Of a stretch of DNA of 64,000 bases, positions 25,701 through 34,900 are shown in pieces. The notes under the pieces are model-generated. The model had not been told where the DNA came from, did not search any database, and saw only the letters and a program-made list of their open reading frames with translations. The stretch is taken from the IMG/VR virus record IMGVR_UViG_3300034283_001913, positions 18,604 to 82,603 of that record. One strand, 5' to 3'. The position numbers and the translations under genes were made by a program. Source of the stretch: a virus. Every line of letters begins with the position of its first letter. The first letter of the stretch is position 1.

Positions 25701-26078
25701 CGTTTTGGAATCTTTACAAATCCTTCTACACCACCGTGGATGATTGCCGGATTAGATTTAGGAGCAAGAATCGGAGAGATGGACGAACAACAAGCTATGT
25801 TGGATCGTATCCGCTCTCGTCAAGGAGCGGATGCTAACTATTACGCTCAGGGTATGAAAAAAGGAGATTATACATTTGATATTTATGCCGGACAAAGTTT
25901 CCGCCCAGATCAAATGGGAGCAAAGGTTCAACCTGGATCTATGGGTAATATAGGAGCTATGAATATTGGTAATCCTTATCAAAGTAAACTAGGTGGTGAA
26001 AACGACTATGTTTACATGGATGACAATGAGATTGCGGAGTTTATGGCAAAAGGTGGTACAATTGAATACTTAGACTAA
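19764..26078 (+). CDS. Giant cargo protein with zincin motif and NlpC/P60-like domain (2,104 aa)
   Basis: In order: a Pro-rich N-terminal third with a Pro-Val/Ala-Pro tract (about residues 290-335), a charged helical zone, a metalloprotease motif H800-E-N-T-H804, and a segment around residues 1095-1230. That segment has C1098, a PGDII turn and H1185 in a GHSMIYAG strand, which is the layout of NlpC/P60 or CHAP peptidoglycan hydrolases. The remaining 850 residues are low-complexity and rich in Gln, Tyr, Met and Gly. More than fifteen xGG motifs (YKKGG, YQDGG, YAMGG, NMGG) are spread from residue 420 to the C terminus, which reads AKGGTIEYLD. Position after the muzzle gene matches the cargo genes of crAss-like virions. 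A wall-penetrating ejected protein is likely. The cysteine hydrolase call is moderate. Confidence 0.65.
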   Translation: MKKKGAITNTGYLPNSPDRFNDFNIIPSPYITMQGVPYPIMAIPNNQGPPTVMYPGQNYMFPGSTMVKEIPMPIFETKEDFYKDALRRKRDAYWDNTSSGSGIPFPTANMPSRSTGVPWPTVKSEYTGIAMQVGGPRPTIVYDRNDPRLKAYTDSLSTYNNAQLYNIAIQNLVNQNLANRATRTHDRYYLTGWGSNYGFSSEDEAKRAYHQFKGQQNRLQSQYGLVYNNAVSHTVPFRSTGTLYFHHPPTYDQRRGFTNVFGVWPQTAIFPRPQPVIYQAPPVPAKPASKPKSSKPVPAKPKPAPTSTPVSTPAPVPAPVPAPVPVPVPVPVPAPKVPAPVPVAKPATYQPPQYQVMQAGKPLFNPDGSPVMQSGRAPLPAHLQAPNTTPEQRAAWWTSHGYNSTGTGVYNAPPIKKGGWINQYQKGGVTINSEEEYQKSLLMKNKTKERIDAERAWVAKKVAAANQAKTQQPFFTSFPKSSGTPLPQSSPAYTYNWSPADIQSKPGSVATPQVVMTSASMPQYDYIREGKVIKAKAEAKEKKDAADLQVQKNLYGNTLGTLRYYANKTEEWAEGEEGSKYYYKDPDTGQMRSFSEVGAYEQVGIPLQSAAYGSFPLFEAAAPVVSLMGKGVSKAIAPIMKSAYVTNLKQSLPIVAKETNYAALRFLNPKLYKQQVDALNRGNTWSKNWIQDAATIEKINNDLLAGDIGIEAADRLYRWEHAQSKFYPLRNQYADMLIGRPHIFTDPKDLGGSGVIGGVYYPPSFTAYDDALSAIFPKRSGQSWVNRTLSPEELESVAVHENTHAWTDANDYLPQLHQDVYRSMIRNPIYARPKTDFAEYMVDPTEIHARVMQLRHAEGIRPKDLIDDTAAEMYMGLASEGYYRNIFGGKQFGQMWDNPTQKVTGLYFSEPVESQYPLSALFMGSYAKGGSTNPDTAKRILQSGYSYGRRLSTAQRRYFAAIAGTDEYGNDPKEQMEDETEVMMEYKKGGLKRGRDSKRTSKNIKSSINEILYKRNEDLFGPKGKKYFKPYQDGGQPAAPMTYDEYADAYFQKLAELEAEKARVAQVRSNIIPTAQKIDAAANPQKFLVGAPATGNFCNAYTNQCYNIAGATTVAPIGNIPAGSRMPMIPGNLAQQAVLSQEGIVPIPLSEAQPGDIIKKEYYSPGLPWQGNYNPKGNPYWSPGHSMIYAGTDAQGNPMVYNSPGGRNVFESRTFKPSEWKENTRGTFTGSPMGTSRMQAYKYVGNTPTLESEAQQNRQQMLAATPYIAPKPAYLSSPVTGVITPNYQQMYDQRKEQFDQERKAIENKKYLSKRKKKADLEALDQQEKDTLAMYIQPTSPVVQNNNDMSTPQKKQGGIAFPQQPTEERFFERGYVPNSPVGFYAMGGPTDMIAFPQQPPANMFFSGYPFQPQYMGGGSTYTHYNMGGIYQNGGSPQNLSTVYSDYKTVYQGMSPQDIQEELSNVNAQIAAPNVYPQEGLDIKRQVLMDILYAPKKNMGGKVLPGGAHENVPCMECGGSYDVGGSIFGYGYRPATEFGGNVGLEQAQNEMVETYKKGGKKAKAALMKYMRSMRKQDGGEAPQNVGQSGYLMDNQTTFNNYLKDNMLTAVDEKVADEMFQDGGSFGFNPYNSMQQRADMNRYNSGEQARAQARANMRAMNQQFIPQAYNSIFAQAGAAMPDTYTDDQGNEVPMTPEKWAQIQAGTPGSNTNYDPSMICTSQGCFPQRTGQTSSNYLTKEDAQKMLDDYLKQYYPQGNYPVYNPYGYNPYGYNPEYRTGYGMFPYNPTGPYYKTKFKGWSNMPTTYNWQQGTGYVANNPTAGMTPEQIEKYWGDKGFKANVEVDKKSGLLHTIAPTRFAPRRVKTNVSLERMPGQSGSSSASGSSSTTGSSSTTGSNYTDPNANPAGDMPRDAQGNIIMANPYAQRFEQVVTPEQEQQMDALLYRRKMGGAYAYGGYYQDGGEETAHEGIGNSMGYSTDERRRFGIFTNPSTPPWMIAGLDLGARIGEMDEQQAMLDRIRSRQGADANYYAQGMKKGDYTFDIYAGQSFRPDQMGAKVQPGSMGNIGAMNIGNPYQSKLGGENDYVYMDDNEIAEFMAKGGTIEYLD
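20699..20766 (+). repeat. 12-bp repeats encoding a Pro-Ala/Val-Pro tract
   Basis: Units of CCAGTACCAGCA switch to units of CCTGTACCGGTA within the cargo gene. They encode alternating proline with alanine or valine, an extended rod-like linker. The repeat also makes a spurious long aromatic frame on the other strand. Confidence 0.85.
25022..25080 (+). repeat. Imperfect repeats encoding NPYGY units
   Basis: A repeat of about 18 bases (TATAATCCTTATGGG with variants) codes for NPYGYNPYGYNPEY in the low-complexity C-terminal half of the cargo protein. A Ser/Gly/Thr repeat (about 25380-25445) follows in the same gene. Confidence 0.7.
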
Positions 26079-26079
26079 C

Positions 26080-28611
26080 ATGAAAAGAAAAGTCAGAATA
26101 GTGTCCATGCCTAAGGCACAGTCTGGGCTGGCTGTAAAGATGAATGCCGGTAGAGCAGCGATTGGTTTAAATGCTAATCAGCTTAGCTGGCCTGTTATGG
26201 CCGGCGAGTTTTCTGCTCCAGATCTTAAGGTAGCAAGTACAATACAAGAAGCAAAGGGTCCTTTTAATATTGAAGCTGAAAAAGGTGAAACTATTTTTCA
26301 GCCTGCAGGTTTTGGAGGAATCCCAGCGCACTTTAAAATCGGTGGTAAAAAACACTACGATGGTGGAACAAAGCTAAATGCTCCACCAGATTCCTTTATC
26401 TTCTCTGACCACAGTTCTATGAAGATAAAAGATGGTGATGTCCAAAAGATGTTTGGTAAAACCGAAAAGAAAAGTGGATATACCCCGGCCGATATTGCTA
26501 AGCAATACGATATAAACAAGTATGTCAAGATTCTTAGAGATCCTGATTCAGATCGTCTTCAGCGCGAAACTGCAGAGATGATGATCACCAACTACAATTT
26601 AAAGTTGGGTAAGCTCGCTTTAGCGCAAGAGTCTATCAAAGGATTTCCTCAGGGGATCCCGGCTATTGCTATGCCGTATATGATGACTATGAATATTGAT
26701 CCTAATGATTTTACACAGACGCAGGGTCAACCGGAACAACCAGCTCCAGACAATATGTCTAAAGGAGGAAGTTATGTTCCTAAAGCTCAGCGAGGATTAT
26801 TCAATCGTCGTAAAACAACAATGCGTTATAATCCTCAATCCGGAGCTTACGAAGTTCTAGATGAAAACGGTAACGTTATTGGTTTTGGTAATCCTGGACC
26901 TCAATATCCTGCTCCGCCGGTATACGGTGGATATCCTCCTGTTATGGGCGGAGGTATGGGTATTCCTGCTCCAGGTAAATCAGGTACTGAAGTATCTAGA
27001 GTAGTTAAGCGCCAGGATATACCTAAAGACGGTATTATCATCAAACGTGCTGATTATAAAACAGAAAAAGAATACATAGAGGCTCGTGACAATGCTTACC
27101 AAACTAGAGGAAACAAAAAAGTTTATACTCAAGGTTCGGATGGTAAATACTATAAGGTTGGTGAAAAAGCTCCTACGGGAACTACACCTGATGAAAACCT
27201 TAGCATGTTAGGAAAAGCTTTTGGTAATGACAAAGTACAGAAAGCTCTTTACGATAAGACTTTAGCTGCGGCTAAAAACTCAGAAAACCTAGGAAAAAAT
27301 CCAGGCTTCACTGTACAAGAGTTAGAAGCTATGACTCCTGCTCAACTTACAACACAATTTCTTGAGATGCAGAACAGAAATGTTAAACTGTCTGCTCACT
27401 TAAAAAGTGAGGGTATAGGGTTTAACTGCTTTGATAATAAAGGAGATTTTAAGTCCGGTCCTGACTGTAAAAACGATAAGTATAAAACTTTAAATGAAGC
27501 TTTTGTAGGAGCAGGTGTTCAACCTCCAGCCGATAGAAAAGCAATAGGGATTCAACAAATATCCTACATCGGATATCGTGACCTTCTATCTGATAAAAAG
27601 CTAGACCCAACTTTAGCAGAAACTCTTAAGCCTTTTGCTATTGAAGCAAAAGGCTATGACGATGAAACAGGACCAGATGCAAACAAAAGAATTTCTAAAG
27701 CTGACGGTGTTTATACCAATACTACAGCTGGTGAGGTGGCAGGTATAAGAAGCGCTCCGAGTATCATCGAAGAGCTTGCAGAAGAAACTGAAGAAAAAGT
27801 AACTGATCCTGCGGCTCCTGAATACACAGCTGGAAATCTTTCCGCTCCTTGGTGGTTACAAGATATCATAAATATTTCAGGTAAGTTTGGAGATTGGGCA
27901 AGACTTAGAAAACGTTATCCAAATCTTCCTGTACCTGAAGTAGTACTTCCAGAAGGAGTGTTCGCTGATCCTAATCGCGCTCTAGCAGCTAATGCTGAAC
28001 AAGCTAATATTATGGCTCAGAATCTTGCTGCTTTCCAAGGACCTCAAGCTTTATCTAGTCGTTCTTCTCAGATTCAAGGACAGGCTGCTCGTCAAGCTGC
28101 AGACATCATGGGTCGTTACGATACCATGAACGTCGGTATAGCAAATCAGCTAGAGTCTCAAAGATCACAAATCCTTAATGCGGCTAATACAAATCGAGCT
28201 AATATAAAAGCTCAAGAAGATATGTATAACGCTATTGTAGATCAGAACTTCCAGAACGCTGAGACAGCAGCTAGAAATAATCTTCGCCAGTCTTATATCA
28301 ATGCTATGAATAATCGCTGGACAGCCTTTAACGTTAATCAGCTTACAGATCAATATCAGATGCATCCGGAAATTGGTGGAGGAATCTTCTTTGATCATGG
28401 AAGACCTGTTCAGCCGGATAGCTCATCTTCTACATCACTTAGCGATGCTTTCATGACAAATCGTGAAAATATGCCAGGTGTAGATGACAGCGTTATCTGG
28501 CAGATTACAAAGAACCAGATGGGAGTAGCTGATGAGAACGCGGTTGATCCTAACTACCAGGCTATGCTTCAGGCTCAAGCTAACATGTACAATACATCAC
28601 AAGGACAATAA
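26080..28611 (+). CDS. Probable cargo protein 2 (843 aa)
   Basis: It starts with a basic MKRKVRIVSMPKAQSG segment. Residues 40-130 form a compact domain (FNIEAEKGETIFQPAG ... HYDGGTKLNAPPDSFIFSD) that I associate with crAss-like phage virion proteins encoded next to the muzzle gene. A second PKAQRGL string follows SKGGSYV near residue 240. The middle is Pro/Gly-rich (YPAPPVYGGYPPVMGGG). The C-terminal third is long helices rich in Ala, Gln and Asn (about 625-760), compatible with packing as a helical bundle inside the tail barrel. No enzyme motif is visible. It starts one base after the stop of the previous cargo gene. Function beyond cargo is unknown. Confidence 0.65.
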   Translation: MKRKVRIVSMPKAQSGLAVKMNAGRAAIGLNANQLSWPVMAGEFSAPDLKVASTIQEAKGPFNIEAEKGETIFQPAGFGGIPAHFKIGGKKHYDGGTKLNAPPDSFIFSDHSSMKIKDGDVQKMFGKTEKKSGYTPADIAKQYDINKYVKILRDPDSDRLQRETAEMMITNYNLKLGKLALAQESIKGFPQGIPAIAMPYMMTMNIDPNDFTQTQGQPEQPAPDNMSKGGSYVPKAQRGLFNRRKTTMRYNPQSGAYEVLDENGNVIGFGNPGPQYPAPPVYGGYPPVMGGGMGIPAPGKSGTEVSRVVKRQDIPKDGIIIKRADYKTEKEYIEARDNAYQTRGNKKVYTQGSDGKYYKVGEKAPTGTTPDENLSMLGKAFGNDKVQKALYDKTLAAAKNSENLGKNPGFTVQELEAMTPAQLTTQFLEMQNRNVKLSAHLKSEGIGFNCFDNKGDFKSGPDCKNDKYKTLNEAFVGAGVQPPADRKAIGIQQISYIGYRDLLSDKKLDPTLAETLKPFAIEAKGYDDETGPDANKRISKADGVYTNTTAGEVAGIRSAPSIIEELAEETEEKVTDPAAPEYTAGNLSAPWWLQDIINISGKFGDWARLRKRYPNLPVPEVVLPEGVFADPNRALAANAEQANIMAQNLAAFQGPQALSSRSSQIQGQAARQAADIMGRYDTMNVGIANQLESQRSQILNAANTNRANIKAQEDMYNAIVDQNFQNAETAARNNLRQSYINAMNNRWTAFNVNQLTDQYQMHPEIGGGIFFDHGRPVQPDSSSSTSLSDAFMTNRENMPGVDDSVIWQITKNQMGVADENAVDPNYQAMLQAQANMYNTSQGQ

Positions 28612-28647
28612 ACTTTATAGGTTTAAAAAACTTATAAGATTTTTGTC

Positions 28648-28655
28648 TAAATTTC
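28648..28655 (+). promoter_or_regulatory. Possible -7 element before the 1,082-aa cargo gene
   Basis: TAAATTTC in the AT-rich 53-base gap before 28665 matches seven of eight bases of the Bacteroidota TAnnTTTG element. No clear TTTG sits at the right distance upstream (TTTA at 28622-28625 is 22 bases away), so this is weak. Confidence 0.3.
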
Positions 28656-28664
28656 GCAGATACA

Positions 28665-31600
28665 ATGGCAACATACATACAAGGTGTAACTGATTATATT
28701 CCAGAGCTACAACCGTTCCAACCGGATTTTAATATGCTCGCTAACGTTCTGCAGACTAAGCAGAGTCGTTATGATGCGGCCCACAAACAATTAAGCAGTG
28801 TATATGGTACATTGCTTAATTCTCCTATGCTTAGACAGCAAAATATTGATGCTCGAGATCAGTTCTTTAAAAGCATCGATCAAGAGATTCAAAGGATGTC
28901 TGGGATAGATCTGTCTTTGCAGCAGAACCAAACTGCAGCTATGGATGTGTTCAAAGGTCTTTATGAAGATAAGAATGTGGTGAAGGATATGATGTGGACT
29001 AAGAACTACATGAACGAGCTCAAGCGGGCAGATGCTTTTAAAAGTTGTGTTGATACTAAAAAGTGTGGTGGTAGTTGGTGGGAAGGCGGAGTAAAAGCTC
29101 TTAACTACAAAGCTCAAGAGTTTAAAAATGCTTCAACAGAAGATGCTTTAAATTTTGCTGATGCTTCTTACGTCGCAGCACAAGACTTTACAGAAGATGC
29201 TATTAAGCTTGCAAAAGACTCAGGCTTTGAAGTAAAGTTTGATGAAGTTAAAGGAGACTGGATTGTTACTACCAAAAATGGTAAAGAGATGATTCAGCCT
29301 CTTGCTGATTTCTATCTTTCTCGTTATGGCAACGATGGTAAAATCGTAGAGTTCTATAAGACGCGGGCTTATCTAAATCGTATGGATTGGGTAACAGCGA
29401 ATCTATCTAACTATGCAGATGCCAATGAAGCTAACATGGCTTACATTAGTAATCTTGTAGAAGCATCTAAGAGAAAAGTTACTCAAGGAAAACAAGAAGC
29501 TTCTGAAGCCGCAGATATTGCAAAGACTCGATCTCAGCGTATTGACAAGACCATTAAAGAGCAAGGATATATTCCTAGCATGAATTGGTTAGAGGGGTGG
29601 AGAGAAGACAAAGAAGAAGTAGGTTCTACAGAACAGACTCTACAGGTATATGACGATGCTGATAACAATTTAAAAGCTTTAGGCATAAACCGGGATAATG
29701 TTCGCTTTGCTGTAGATAATTTTGATTCGGTGATGGGCTTTAATATGCTCAGAGAAACTACCTACAACGTAGCAGAAGGCTATGCTAGACTGAACCAAGA
29801 AGTTACTATTAAAGAAAACCCTTATGCTGTCCAGGCTAAAGCTCAAGCTTTCCAATTACAAAGAGCTAGAGAAAAAGAAGGTTACGTTGAAATAGATCCT
29901 GAAACTGGTCAAAGACGATACGTTTGGGGAACCGATATGTATCAAAAGTATGAGCTTAAAAGAATAGAAGAAGAAGAGAAAAAAAGAGCTGAGGCAGAAC
30001 TTGCAAAAAAATTAACTACCTACACTCCTAAAGATTTTGGAGGAACAGCTACAACACTTGTTGATCAGAACAAAGCTTATAAGGATAACGTTTCTCAAAG
30101 AAATGCTCTTCTTGATAGAAAAAATAGTTCAGCTAAACAATATGTTTTAGAGGGTATTCGTGCTATTCAACAAGCTCATCAAGTAAACCAAAATAACCCT
30201 AAAGCAGGAGCTTCTTTAGATGCATTAAATCAAGTAACTTACAATATCTTAGGCGGTGCCTCAGGCAAAATAACACCATATGACCTAAGTGATGTAACTT
30301 ACGGTACGATAGGTAAGAAAAACAAGTACGGCATAAACCCTCAAGCTCTTATTACCGGAGATAAAAAAGCTGTTGAAGATTTTGAAAAGCTATTAGACGA
30401 TCCTGCAATTCTTAATCAGCTCTACGCTAATACTAAAACACAATTTGATCCTACAAACGGTTCAGGATGGCTTAATAATTCTTGGGTGACAGAAGATACT
30501 CGTACTACGTTATCTAAATACGAGAAAGACTTTAAGCTTAGTGATCAATTTGTAGAGGCTCATACCGACTTTTCTAAAAAACAATCTGAGCTAGCTATCA
30601 CTCTTGCTCAAGCGGATCTTAGTCAAAAACAAAATACAGAAGATGAAGACGATTGGAATGAGATGGATCGCTCTTTTAAAGTGTTTAAAGAAGTTTACGA
30701 TACCTCTAATGTTGATGGTTTTGTAGCAGATGACCCTGCTACAAATAAAACACTAGATGAGAAATTAAAAAAGATTGCTACAGAAAGAGTAAATAATTTT
30801 AAAAAGAGTAATCCTAGAGGTTATCAGGAGCATAACGCAATGGTTCTTGCTAGAGAAGCTCGTGATGTTTCATTAAATGCTCAAGCGGTAGCAACACCTT
30901 TTGGAGGATTAACTAAAGCCTTTGTAAAAGCAGGAGAGTATATTAATCCAAGTCTTCAAGCTCTTAGTCAATTAGGTACTGTAGAAGAAATGTCATATGA
31001 TGCTGTTGTAAAAGAATATAAGCAAGGCTATGCTATGTGGAGACAAGCTTATTCAGATAAAGGAGCTTCTTGGACAAATCCAAAAGGATTAAAAGCTACA
31101 GATGACGCCGCTCATGGATATTCCGGAGTCATAGATTCTGGAGTAAGTCCTGAGTATTCTCAATCCAATATGGATTTTATGGATATGATTCAGAACTATA
31201 ACACATTGAGAGATGAGGCAAAAATCTATTACGGTAACATTGAAAATACAGGTGAAAGATATAGAGATGGTGAAGACAATGATGCTGGAGCTAGAGACAT
31301 ATTAGACCAAGTAATAAAAGATTTTCCTTTAGGTGGAAGACTTTCAAAAGAAGGTTTACCGATAAATGAAGATAGAGTTGCCGGAGGATTTGATATTGTA
31401 CCTATAGCCGCAGGTGATGAAAAAACTATGGCTTTTAGAATTGTTCCTAGTAAAGCTTGGGGTAAGCAATATCGTTCAGCTCAAGGTAAAAGCGATAAGC
31501 TTATTGATGATGACAGATACGCTGATGAAGGGATTGTTGTATACATGCCTAAGGATAAAATGCAAAGTGACTATCTAAGAAGAAGTGTATATGACGAGTA

Positions 31601-31913
31601 TGATTTTATTATGGAAAATACAGGGAAGCTTAAAATAGAAAACCCTATGGCTGGTAATATTACTATAACAAAAGAAACAAACATGTATCGGTTAGATATG
31701 AATCTTATCGAGTACGATGATAATGGTAATAATATTTCACGAGCCGCTGAACCTACCTATCATGACCTTACGTTAGATCTTGGCGATCTTTATACAAGAT
31801 TTAGTCAAAATCTTGATATCAATGCTATGCTTAATAGAACTACTTTGACTAATGCCGCTCAACAGTATAAAGGAGATCCTAATCAGATTTTATATAACAC
31901 CCCAGCTCAGTAA
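28665..31913 (+). CDS. Probable cargo protein 3, helical (1,082 aa)
   Basis: The N-terminal 90 residues (YIPELQPFQPDFNMLANVLQ, then SRYDAAHKQLSSVYGTLLNSP) are a helical domain I have seen at the start of conserved crAss-like virion proteins. A predicted coiled coil lies in the basic/acidic stretch around residues 420-450 (KRIEEEEKKRAEAELAKK). Residues 125-140 hold the only Cys pair (SCVDTKKCGG). There is no signal peptide, no clear membrane segment and no catalytic motif. It sits between cargo and polymerase genes, with a gap of 53 bases on the 5' side and five bases on the 3' side, so it is probably co-packaged and ejected. Confidence 0.65.
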   Translation: MATYIQGVTDYIPELQPFQPDFNMLANVLQTKQSRYDAAHKQLSSVYGTLLNSPMLRQQNIDARDQFFKSIDQEIQRMSGIDLSLQQNQTAAMDVFKGLYEDKNVVKDMMWTKNYMNELKRADAFKSCVDTKKCGGSWWEGGVKALNYKAQEFKNASTEDALNFADASYVAAQDFTEDAIKLAKDSGFEVKFDEVKGDWIVTTKNGKEMIQPLADFYLSRYGNDGKIVEFYKTRAYLNRMDWVTANLSNYADANEANMAYISNLVEASKRKVTQGKQEASEAADIAKTRSQRIDKTIKEQGYIPSMNWLEGWREDKEEVGSTEQTLQVYDDADNNLKALGINRDNVRFAVDNFDSVMGFNMLRETTYNVAEGYARLNQEVTIKENPYAVQAKAQAFQLQRAREKEGYVEIDPETGQRRYVWGTDMYQKYELKRIEEEEKKRAEAELAKKLTTYTPKDFGGTATTLVDQNKAYKDNVSQRNALLDRKNSSAKQYVLEGIRAIQQAHQVNQNNPKAGASLDALNQVTYNILGGASGKITPYDLSDVTYGTIGKKNKYGINPQALITGDKKAVEDFEKLLDDPAILNQLYANTKTQFDPTNGSGWLNNSWVTEDTRTTLSKYEKDFKLSDQFVEAHTDFSKKQSELAITLAQADLSQKQNTEDEDDWNEMDRSFKVFKEVYDTSNVDGFVADDPATNKTLDEKLKKIATERVNNFKKSNPRGYQEHNAMVLAREARDVSLNAQAVATPFGGLTKAFVKAGEYINPSLQALSQLGTVEEMSYDAVVKEYKQGYAMWRQAYSDKGASWTNPKGLKATDDAAHGYSGVIDSGVSPEYSQSNMDFMDMIQNYNTLRDEAKIYYGNIENTGERYRDGEDNDAGARDILDQVIKDFPLGGRLSKEGLPINEDRVAGGFDIVPIAAGDEKTMAFRIVPSKAWGKQYRSAQGKSDKLIDDDRYADEGIVVYMPKDKMQSDYLRRSVYDEYDFIMENTGKLKIENPMAGNITITKETNMYRLDMNLIEYDDNGNNISRAAEPTYHDLTLDLGDLYTRFSQNLDINAMLNRTTLTNAAQQYKGDPNQILYNTPAQ

Positions 31914-31918
31914 TAATC

Positions 31919-34900
31919 ATGGCAGAACCGGTTAATCCTTTAGATGCTCCTACTTCTAACATACAACTTGATGTATCGGCAGGGTTAGTAGATCCTAGAA
32001 GTTTAGATATCACTGATATAAAAGTTCCAGATCCTCCTCGGTCATATCCTGTGGGAGTGATGAGTACAAACATGATACCTACTCAAAAACAGGTAAGTGT
32101 TTCCTCGTCTCAAGCAGGTGCCGAAAGATTAAGAGAACTTGGTAGAACAGCTGGAACTTGGGCTAATAACCCTACGTACTATTCTAAAGTAAAAGCTTAT
32201 AACTCTGATTATGATGGAGCAAACTTTAAGAAGTATGCAGCTTTGCCTAGTGTTTATAAAAAGTATGGCTTTACTCCTTTCAGAGATAATGAATCGCTTT
32301 ATAATAAAGAATCTAGTTGGCTAGAGAGATATAGTCGAAGTTTGACCTCTAGTTTGAATCTTGCTCAGTCTGCATATACAGATATGCTTCCTTGGAATAC
32401 TTGGAGGGATTGGAATGATCCTAATATTACATCGGCTAAAGAAATGGCTCGATGGCACGCTATAGGTCATGACAGCAAAGGAGGGCTAGGATCTTGGATT
32501 AATAATATGACTGTAGACTTTGGTTATACAGGAGGTATTCTTGCCGAGATGGCCTCAGAAGAAATTGTTATTTGGGGGGCGTCTACTCTTTTAGCTCCAG
32601 AGACTGCAGGAGCAAGTTGGGCTGCAGCGGCCACACAAGCTGGTAGAAACATTAAAAAAGCTCTTAATCTTTACGATAAGTTCAAAGATGTACAAAAAGG
32701 TATCACTACCACATATGACTGGCTTAAAAAAGCAGATAAAGCAAATGATTTTTGGAAGTTTGCTAAAACATACGGAGGCAAGGGTATTAGCGGTATAGGA
32801 AAAGCGATTCTTCCAGAAACATTTAAGTATGGAACAGAGCTTGCTAAAAGTCCTAAAGCTTTTGAAAAAGCTCTTAGTTGGGCCGGAGCCTCTAAAACAT
32901 TTGGAGCTTTCTATCGCGATGCTCGAGCTTATACAGCAATAGTATCCGAATCCAAACTAGAAGGAGGAAGTACAGAACTAGATGTAAGAGATAGTCTTAT
33001 AGATGAGTACTATAAGAAAAACAACGGAAAGCTTCCTGGAGAAGAAGATTTAAAAAGAATCTATGAAGAAGCCGGTAATGCCGGTCGACAAGCTTTCTAT
33101 TGGAACCTTCCTGCTCTTTGGATATCTAATAAGATAGTTTTTGATAAAGCTCTCAGAGGTTGGAAACCGATGTCTGCTTTTAGAGAAGAACTTGAAAAAG
33201 GTATTAAAGGTAAACTAGTATACGATGAAGCTTTAAGAAAAGCAGGTAAAGCTGCCTGGAGCGTTGTAGATGATGGATGGAAAGGTACTTGGAAAACTCT
33301 TACTACAGGCGCTACATATCGACCTAAAAATCTTCTCAATAACGCCTTAGGTTCTTTTGTAAACTATAGCAAAGCCAATATTACAGAAGGTCTTCAAGAA
33401 GTATATCAGGACGTGGTACAAAATACCATGACTGATTATTATAAAGATCGTTTCCATAACTTCTATACTACAGGTTCAAGATCTGTATTTGGATCTTTTT
33501 ATGATCATATGAAAAATATTGATCCAGGAAGAGCTGTTGAAACTTTTTCTTCAGGATACTTTATGGGCTCTATGGCCAAGTTTCCTCAGAAGCTAATGTT
33601 CGATATTGTACCAGAACAGTTTCATAAGTGGACTAAACCGGAAGATTATAAACAGTGGAGGGATAGTCAAGAAAAAAACACAAAGAGTATTGTAGATGCT
33701 CTTAACGCTGCTACTGAGAATAACGGTTTCTGGGATGCTATTACTGAAAACACAGTATCTCAGATTACCAATCAGCGAGAAGCTGATATGGCCAATGAGG
33801 CCAATGACAAGCGTTCTTATTACACTATTACAGACGATAGTGTATCTCAACATCTTCATACTCTTATTCGTTTCGGAAAACTAGATCTTATAAGAGATCA
33901 AATTAAGGATATGAAAGGTCTTGATGCTAAAGGTTTACAAGAAGCCTTTGGTCCAATGGAGGGCACTGATCAAGAAGTAAGCAATGAATATCAATCTCGC
34001 TTAGATTCTTTCCTTAAGAAAGCTGATATGGTCGAGAAGATGTTTACTGAAACTGAAGAGAAATACGGTAATCCTTTTGATCCAAAAAGCTATAACCGTA
34101 AGACTGATCCTGAAGGGTATGAAAGAGAATATAACGCTTGGGTAGGATGGGAAGAAGCTAAAAAAGCTGCTGTAAAATCTAGCTACGACTTTTTCAGAAC
34201 AACTGGTCGTATGAAGAGTGTTATGGATGAGCTTATTGCAAATAAGCCAGTTGCTGAAAGTATAGCTTCTGAATACATGATGGCTCTTAATACTAATACT
34301 CTTGATGTAGAAATAGAGTCTCTTAAAGGTAATAAAGCCAAAAATGAAAAAGGTCTTATTGAAGTTTACCGTGAAGGAGATGAAGAATCTCAAAAGAAAG
34401 CGGATGAGCTGCAGGGTAGATTAGATGTTCTTGAAAAATACAGAGACGCTATCGACGAGTATAAAAAAGCCGTTGAGATAGATAAAGCTAATCAAACAGG
34501 AGTTGTTAGCGAAGAACAGAGATCTGTCGAAAAAGGAGCTAAAGTAAAACAAGGTACAAAAGTCAAGAATAAAAAAGGCCGGGAAGCTGTTGTTGCTAAG
34601 ATTAAAAAGGGCAAAGCTTATGATGAAAACGGCGGTCTTATCGGTAAGGTAAGCAGTTTAGAAATACTTGAGGGAGAAAGAGAAGAGGATATACTAACTA
34701 GTGCTACACAGAACCTTTACGACAACTATAGAGAATTTGTCAAATATATTTCTAGAGCTAAAGGTGAAGTAGCAATAGATGCTGGTATTGATGAGTCTTT
34801 TATGAAGCTCAAAGATTACTATGCTTTAGGAGTTGACCGAGAGTCTTATGCAGCAGCTGTTGACATCCTGCACAATCCTAGTAAGTTTACAGAATACGCT

